A stretch of 64,000 nt of DNA from Congeria kusceri (taxonomy: Eukaryota; Mollusca; Bivalvia; Myida; Dreissenidae). Location: positions 42,142,926 to 42,206,925 of the forward strand of contig CM051036.1 in assembly GCA_027627225.1 (NCBI GenBank), in the 5' to 3' direction. A program made the translations under genes and the position numbers. This document shows positions 58,436-64,000 of this stretch, piece after piece; position 1 is the stretch's first letter, and every line of letters begins with the position of its first letter. The notes under the pieces are model-generated. The model searched no databases. It saw nothing but the letters and a program-made list of their open reading frames with translations, and was not told the DNA's origin.

Positions 58436-61062
58436 GTAATAATTTTCTAAAATTGTTGGCGATGTTCATTGGTGTTGCATTATATTCTATAACGTTTTAA
58501 AGTTTTTGAGCGAAAATGGGGAAATGAGATTCCGAGTTTTAGTTATAATATTGTCAATTGAAATATAATAAAAATAACGTTTCATTAAGTACTTGCATTT
58601 GTCTTACTTTGTGTGAAATATGTAATTTAACCATTTGTAAAATGTTAGAAATACATAATTATGAAAAATGTATAGGAAAGAATATCCGTCTACGCTTTTT
58701 TTAATGTTATCGCAGTCATAATGTTACCAAACTTTTGCCAAATAAAATAGGATGTTTATTATTATTTGTATTATTGTTAAGATGTATGTGATTAATATAA
58801 AACTGTGTTTGGTACGGGGATACAATATTTAATATATTAAAAAATGCTTTTAATGTGCTATGGACAGTTTTAGTAATAAATGTTATATACAATACACCGC
58901 AATATAACGGTTGTATTATCAAATCTTCCATTGCAGGTCCTTGGACCCTCGTTTCTTAAACTGGCTTAACTCCTTATTCTACCTCCCACCGGAAGGAGAA
59001 GTACGTATCCGCAAGGAGTACCGGATGGTGACAGACGTGGAAAGGAACAACTTCCACAACGCGATACGACTTCTGAAGCAGGATACGGTATGAAAAACCT
59101 TTTGCATTAGCAAGTATGAATGTTTCGTGTTTGCACGCAAATATAGCCACAAAGTTTAGTACATTAATTTGATTGTATGACATTAAGAACATTGCGCCCT
59201 ACGCTATGCATTCATAATAATAGGAAATATAAATGAAGACATTGTACTTTTTTGTTCATTTGCTCACCCATTTATCTCCCAATCTCTCATTAAGAACATT
59301 GTTCTTTCCAAGTAGTGCACACTATGTTCTATGTTCGTGGCAATGCCAATGGAATCCATGTATACTTGTAACGTCATTATCCAACATCCATGAACATTCA
59401 CGCATATGACCGCTACTTTGTAACGTATCACCCAATGTGTTACCATCTCCTTCACAAGACATGCCTGATTTCAGAGTGTGCCACCCAACAAGTTCGACGC
59501 CCTCGCCTCCCTCCACCATCTGAACACCGCCCTCTCTGCGCACGGCGGCCCCAACTTCCTGGGCTGGCACAGGACATACCTTGTTCTGTAAGTCATTACT
59601 TCTTCCTGTATATATTGTTATTACAGTATTATTGACAAATTGATTATCAAGTTATAAAAGAGGAAATTGCAATTATTAAGTCCCGCTTATTTAAACATTG
59701 ATCTGTTTAAAAAATATGGTTGCAATAAATGAAAAATAAAACTCATTTTTATCACATAAAAAGATCACCATATTAAATATTAGTATTTTAAAACCTTCAT
59801 ATCTGATTATGGCATTTGGTCACTTGTCGAAAAGAAAGACCATTTGGCAAGTTCACCGAATTTCACTACCAATGATGCCGCTGGAGGAGGTTGTTCAAAT
59901 GGGCTTATTTGCGTATAAACTCGATGATTGTTTTCTCTTCTAGCTGCGAGAACGCGATGCGTGAGAAGGTGGCAAATGTGACGATCCCCTACTGGGACAA
60001 CACGCTGGAGGAGGCGCTGCCCAACCCCAGGCAGTCCATTCTCTTCTCGCCCCTCTTCATGGGCACCGCTAACGGCCAGGTCACCGAAGGTAGACATATA
60101 TATTATAAGCGATTTTTACAATCTTGGTAACAAGAGCGGACACCTGTATTATTTATCACAAGCAACCCGTAATACCGCGCTTACAATATCGGACGCCTGT
60201 ATAGTATCTCTCAAGCAACATTTAATTTATTATTAATAATATCGCGCTTACAATAGCGGACGCCTGTAATTTAGTTGCTGACCTTGTTGGTCTTGGATTT
60301 AATATACTTTGTATGCGAATAATCGCGATTGAATGCTTTACCACATTCAAATTAAAAATAACAAAAGGAACATGCACATGTATTAAGAATTATATATTTA
60401 TTATTGTAGGTCCATTTGCTTTCTGGTCAACTCCCTTTGGTCCTCTTGGTCGCGACGTCGGGAGCGACCGCCGACTGATGAACCCCAACGACATAAGCGC
60501 TATCATGTCCCAGAGCATTATCGCTGACATCACTAACCCAAACGCTCCGGAAGCTACCAACATGGAAGAGCTCCACAACGACGTCCATGTGTACGTCGGT
60601 CAAATTATGAGCCGGATAGAATCTGCGTCTTACGATCCTCTGTTTTACTGCCACCATGCCTTTATTGATTATCTTTGGGAGGAGTTCAGAACAAACCAGC
60701 GCATGCGCGGCATTGACCCCGCACGGGACTACCCGCGTATTGTTGGCGAAAGAGCTCACCAGCCGCTGGCCTCCATGGGACTAGGTAGACTTTTAGTTAT
60801 AGATGGAATAAATGACATCTTTACCCGACGAATTTACAAGTACGAACGAAGGCCAGCGTGCATTCCTAACTCAAATACGTGTGGTTCTCAGTATTTGAGA
60901 TGCGACTGGAATCGACAGCGATGTGTTCCGTTGATCATGAACCAGAACGGTCCTGCAATGCCCCAGGCCATGGGCCAGACTGGCCCGCCAGTACAGGTGT
61001 TGCCCTGGTGGGCAAGGCAAGGCAACAACATCAACACCGACCAGTTTGTGTTCGGTAGATAA
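58338..61062 (+). CDS. Secreted tyrosinase-like type-3 copper protein (5 exons, 386 aa)
   Basis: Five exons (58,338-58,435; 58,937-59,087; 59,475-59,587; 59,944-60,089; 60,410-61,062) join in frame through GT-AG introns of phases 2, 0, 2 and 1 into 386 codons. Residues 1-23 form a signal peptide (MRALGVVFVFWAIFLPYF then DIDAQQ). The CuA site is H97/H98, H106 (AHGGPNFLGWHR) and H115. The CuB site is H225 and H229 (ELHNDVHV) plus the H251-H252 pair (FYCHHAFIDYLW). N132 is in an NVT glycosylation motif. A C-terminal cysteine cluster (C320, C327, C334, C341) is followed by a Q/N/G/P-rich tail. Family knowledge: tyrosinases hydroxylate tyrosine and oxidise DOPA to quinones. Bivalves have many secreted copies, used in periostracum, shell matrix or byssus. 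Oxidation as the activity is likely; the tissue is inference. All six copper ligand positions are present. Confidence 0.93.
58937..59087 (+). CDS. Tyrosinase-like gene, exon 2
   Basis: 151 nt between CCATTGCAG and ACG/GTATGA. Encodes the family-typical VRIRKEYRMVTDVERNNFHN region preceding the CuA site. Confidence 0.92.
59475..59587 (+). CDS. Tyrosinase-like gene, exon 3 (CuA site)
   Basis: 113 nt between TGATTTCAG and TTCT/GTAAGT. Encodes all three CuA histidine positions (SLHHL, SAHGGPNF, GWHRTYL). Confidence 0.95.
59944..60089 (+). CDS. Tyrosinase-like gene, exon 4
   Basis: 146 nt between TTCTCTTCTAG and GAAG/GTAGAC. Encodes the conserved VTIPYWDNTLE strand (tyrosinases have xxPYWDW/N here) and FSPLFMG. 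Confidence 0.93.
60134..60275 (+). repeat. Three imperfect copies of a unit of about 60 bp in tyrosinase intron 4
   Basis: GCGGACACCTGTAT, CGGACGCCTGTAT and GCGGACGCCTGTA start at 60,135, 60,191 and 60,257. They are separated by related CAAGCAAC and CGCGCTTACAATA motifs. Confidence 0.75.
60410..61062 (+). CDS. Tyrosinase-like gene, exon 5 (CuB site, C-terminus)
   Basis: 653 nt after TTATTGTAG, ending in TAA at 61,060-61,062. Encodes the GPFAFWSTP segment, both CuB motifs, the cysteine cluster and the low-complexity tail. The open frame extends upstream into the intron by chance. Confidence 0.95.
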
Positions 61063-62198
61063 GCCTAGTGTCTCAACTGCTCTTAGACACTGGGTTGTCC
61101 TGTCTCAACGTTTATTGCAATGCTAGTATTACAGAATGTAGGGCAACATGTGTACTACTCCGACGAACGTTCAGGCGAACAGTATTGTAGACCACGTTAA
61201 TATTTTTTATTTCAATGGTTGTTTTACTATCCAAATCGCAACTTATTTATATTGCAACAAAGTGTGTGTTTAGTGTAAACGATGCTTCTTAACAAATCGT
61301 TTTATTTATTTATTTATTTCCCGTTTAAATGTAAAGTACATGAAATAACACGTTTTTGGTGGTATTTTCTCCTTTTGAATCGGTCACCACATTTAACAGA
61401 AGCCACTGCAAATGTGTACAACAGTCTTTCTTTAGAACGTGTAATGCAGAACATTAGGGGTTTAATCATTATGTTATTATTTTCCGGAATGATGAAATTA
61501 GTTTGTAGAGTTTGAAAGAATTGTTTTACGATGTATTTAAACAACAAGAGTTGGGAGACTATATGAACGTACCATTATAGGACTCTAGTTTCGTTTATGT
61601 TCAAAATAATTATGGAGGCCCTATTTAAAAACACATTACAAGATATTGCACGACAAGGATGAAGGCAATTATTAGATTAATACAATGTTCTATGATAGCT
61701 AGGCAACATAACGCTATGTCATTTGTTTAATAGCCAACACAAGTTATGGAAAAAATGAATTATGTGTTACTTTCTATTCTGTCAATATTTTTTTCGTGAT
61801 CAATTTTATTGGTTATTACTAGTTGTATATTTGCATAATTAATCCTGTCCGGATGTCCTATGACTTTATCTATGAGATGTTTCCAGTATGACATACGTAT
61901 CACTTGTAGTTAGTTATGGTAGTCGTTTATTAGGCAGGCGTGTGCTCTGTCATAATCAATAAGAGCTGTAGAATTAATATAATAGATACCTTTATATAAT
62001 GAATGTTATGTTGTTTGTTTATGCTCTTTTGTTTTGTTATTATATGGGTTTAAGAGAATATATTTTATTGCATGACGACTCATTTCATTCAAAGTGTTCT
62101 TTCAAAGTCAACGAATTCTCGTTGAAAATAAATTAAATAAACATCTAGTTGTCTGTGTTTAATTTAAACTTAAACGAAACCCCAACCCCTAATAATGC
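61063..62198 (+). other. 3' flank of the tyrosinase gene
   Basis: AT-rich with no gene. The nearest clear AATAAA pair is at 62,127-62,132 and 62,136-62,141, about 1.07 kb past the stop. A long 3' UTR ending there is possible but unproven. Confidence 0.4.
62127..62141 (+). terminator. Possible polyadenylation signals for the tyrosinase gene
   Basis: Two AATAAA hexamers nine bases apart. They lie just before MITE copy 9. A closer noncanonical signal could be used instead. Confidence 0.3.
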
Positions 62199-62466
62199 AT
62201 ATGAGCCGCGTCGTGAGAAAACCGGTCGTAATGCATGTGCGTAAAGTGTCGTCCCGGATTAGCCTGTGCAGTTCGCACAGGCTAATCCAGGACGGCACTT
62301 TCCGCCTACAGTGTATTTATGTTTAGAAGAGACTTCCATGAAACAGAAATACCACAAAAGCGGAAAGTGCCGTCCTGGATTAGCCTGTGCGGACTGCACA
62401 GGCTAATCCGGGACGACACTTTACGCACATGCATTAAGTCCGGTTTTCCAACGACGCGCCTCATAT
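62199..62466. mobile_element. Palindromic MITE, copy 9
   Basis: This is a full-length copy of about 268 bp with ends CATATGAGCCGCGTCGTGAG and ACGACGCGCCTCATATG and both internal palindromes. It lies about 1.1 kb beyond the tyrosinase stop codon. Confidence 0.9.
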
Positions 62467-64000
62467 GTAAATGGTGGTTGATTTGTCCATTCATTTCAGA
62501 GCGTATTGACTACACTGATGTTCACGAGAGCGGGCAATTAGTTGTGAGGATCAAGAATAATTGTTAACGTAGCAAACACAAATGTAAAATGTAGTTTCGC
62601 TATATATGTACTATAAAAACCTTCACAAGTTGTGTTGCGATGCCTATCGTTAATAAACGTTTAGTCATTTCTTTTATCAAAAAGCGCATTACAAAGCTGT
62701 TCATAGCAACAATTTGATATGTCGCCGGTAATGTCGCCCGCTACCGGTATGTCGCCCGGTACGAAACTGATACTGGATTGCTCTGTATAATAAAAATAAA
62801 TATTGACTTCCTTGAGGGTGACAGTGCGTCTCGTCAACCCTCGACAAACATCGTGTTATTAGGACTTTACTTGGTATAAAGCATGTGTATCCCTTGCTGG
62901 TATCGACCATTCTTTATGTTACATGAGCAATGCTGTTTTCACTTTTTTGTTTATTTGTTTAGTTTTTCTGTTTGTTGCAGTTTTCTGAATAAAAATATCA
63001 GAAGATAACAAAGCGTATCCTGATACAAATAAGAAAACTAAGACGGACGGCAGATATTCGATTTCACATGGCAAGTGCACACTATTTGACAGTCGATATT
63101 TCCGCCAATGGTGACCGTTATAGGCGGATGCGTGGAGGTTTCAACTACATGATGCATAAAACGGTCATCGCCTGTCAGTCATTGCGATTACTTATGCCAT
63201 TTGTCAATCACATAGTCACTCTCCAGTACTATCTTGTGTCGAGGTAGGGACAGCTTACATTCGGTTGTCAATGGCCATTATAAAACTACGTGGCTTTATG
63301 GACCATCCGCTAATCACTTATATGTCAAAATATACTGTTAATAATAATGCACTATAGGGCAAAATCAGTAAAATTCGTAATACTGTACATTGCATGAGAG
63401 ATAATTTTGGAAATTATACGCACACTTTCAGATATATTACACGCATACGTTTTACAATTTGATAAGAGTCTCTTTTGCAAATGTTGTCTTATTTTTCTAC
63501 TGGGGAATGAACTTTGAAATACAAAAAAAAAAACGTTTGGTGTACATGAATCAATACATTTATTAATAATATCATAATAATGACTATAATAAAGCACTCA
63601 TTTTTGTAAACAAATACAATACATTTAAAAAGAAAGGTTATACAAAAAAAAAACTGAAAAAGTATTTTAACATTAGCTGTATAAATATTTACAGACTAAA
63701 TACAGATGAATGTGTTTGTCTAACTTTTCCATTCACACCTTTTTACGATGAAAAAAAAATCTAATAAATAAAAAGACATAAAGAAGTTTGGTGTACCAGT
63801 AACCGGGGTTTTCAGCCAAACATGTATATTGCTTATAAATTGTCTAGCTTTCCGTTTTGCAGATCTTAAACCTATCTCAAATGTTTAATATGCAGTAAAT
63901 CAACCCAGCGTGGTGGAGCATACGATGAAAGTACCTAGATTTAATTTCACAGCTCAGGTATGTCCATCACATCAGGTAGTTTGAAACAGGTTAGATCTCA
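62467..64000. other. AT-rich noncoding stretch to window end
   Basis: Small GTCGCCCGGTA-type repeats at 62,720-62,765 and several A-runs. No supported gene. Confidence 0.4.

Noticed and set aside
59322..59570. 82-codon minus-strand frame with GVELVGWHTLKSG-type sequence
   Set aside because: Shadow of tyrosinase exon 3 (59,475-59,587) and its preceding intron.
60427..60759. 110-codon minus-strand frame opposite tyrosinase exon 5
   Set aside because: Shadow of the conserved tyrosinase coding strand; no independent evidence.

Overview
This is an AT-rich, intron-rich and repeat-dense animal nuclear sequence, almost certainly from a bivalve mollusc. The short palindromic element present in nine copies (motif GGATTAGCCTGTGC and its complement) and the other repeat families look to me like those of Dreissena (zebra/quagga mussel). 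That genus call is from memory and was not checked by a search. There are no operons, CRISPR arrays or other bacterial features. Nearly all short open frames lie in repeats or AT-rich noncoding DNA.

Layout. (1) 1-22.6 kb: a minus-strand multi-exon gene for a long coiled-coil protein. Its first coding exon is at 22,259-22,092, further exons are at about 20.3, 14.6, 8.4, 1.5 and 0.5 kb, and it runs off the left edge. Introns carry four complete copies of the palindromic element, a 160-bp imperfect hairpin, a 165-bp-period degenerate array with another element nested in it (14.9-16.7 kb), and a repeat with about 190-bp internal units (17.5-18.9 kb). A short exon at 2,333-2,289 could be an alternative start. 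(2) 22.6-36 kb: a transposon and segmental-duplication zone. It holds two abutting Harbinger-like elements, a Tigger/mariner-like element, a rearranged pair of duplicated blocks, a 149-bp TA microsatellite and a 44-bp minisatellite. (3) 36-58 kb: mostly noncoding, with a degenerate minisatellite of about 39 bp, two tRNA-like SINE heads, an inverted relative of the 17.5-kb repeat, a perfect 13 x 34-bp array and a few weak exon candidates near 50.6-52 kb. (4) 58.3-61.1 kb: a complete five-exon plus-strand gene for a 386-residue secreted tyrosinase-like type-3 copper protein. (5) 61-64 kb: its 3' flank, one more palindromic element and unremarkable AT-rich DNA.

The two well-supported genes are functionally unrelated. 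The coiled-coil gene probably has a structural or cytoskeletal role, which is inference only. The tyrosinase is the kind of oxidase bivalves use to oxidise tyrosine/DOPA residues in periostracum, shell matrix or byssus. I see no new multi-gene system. The most unusual signals are structural: an in-frame duplication of a splice donor, an exon bracketed by two self-complementary elements, and an intronic long hairpin.
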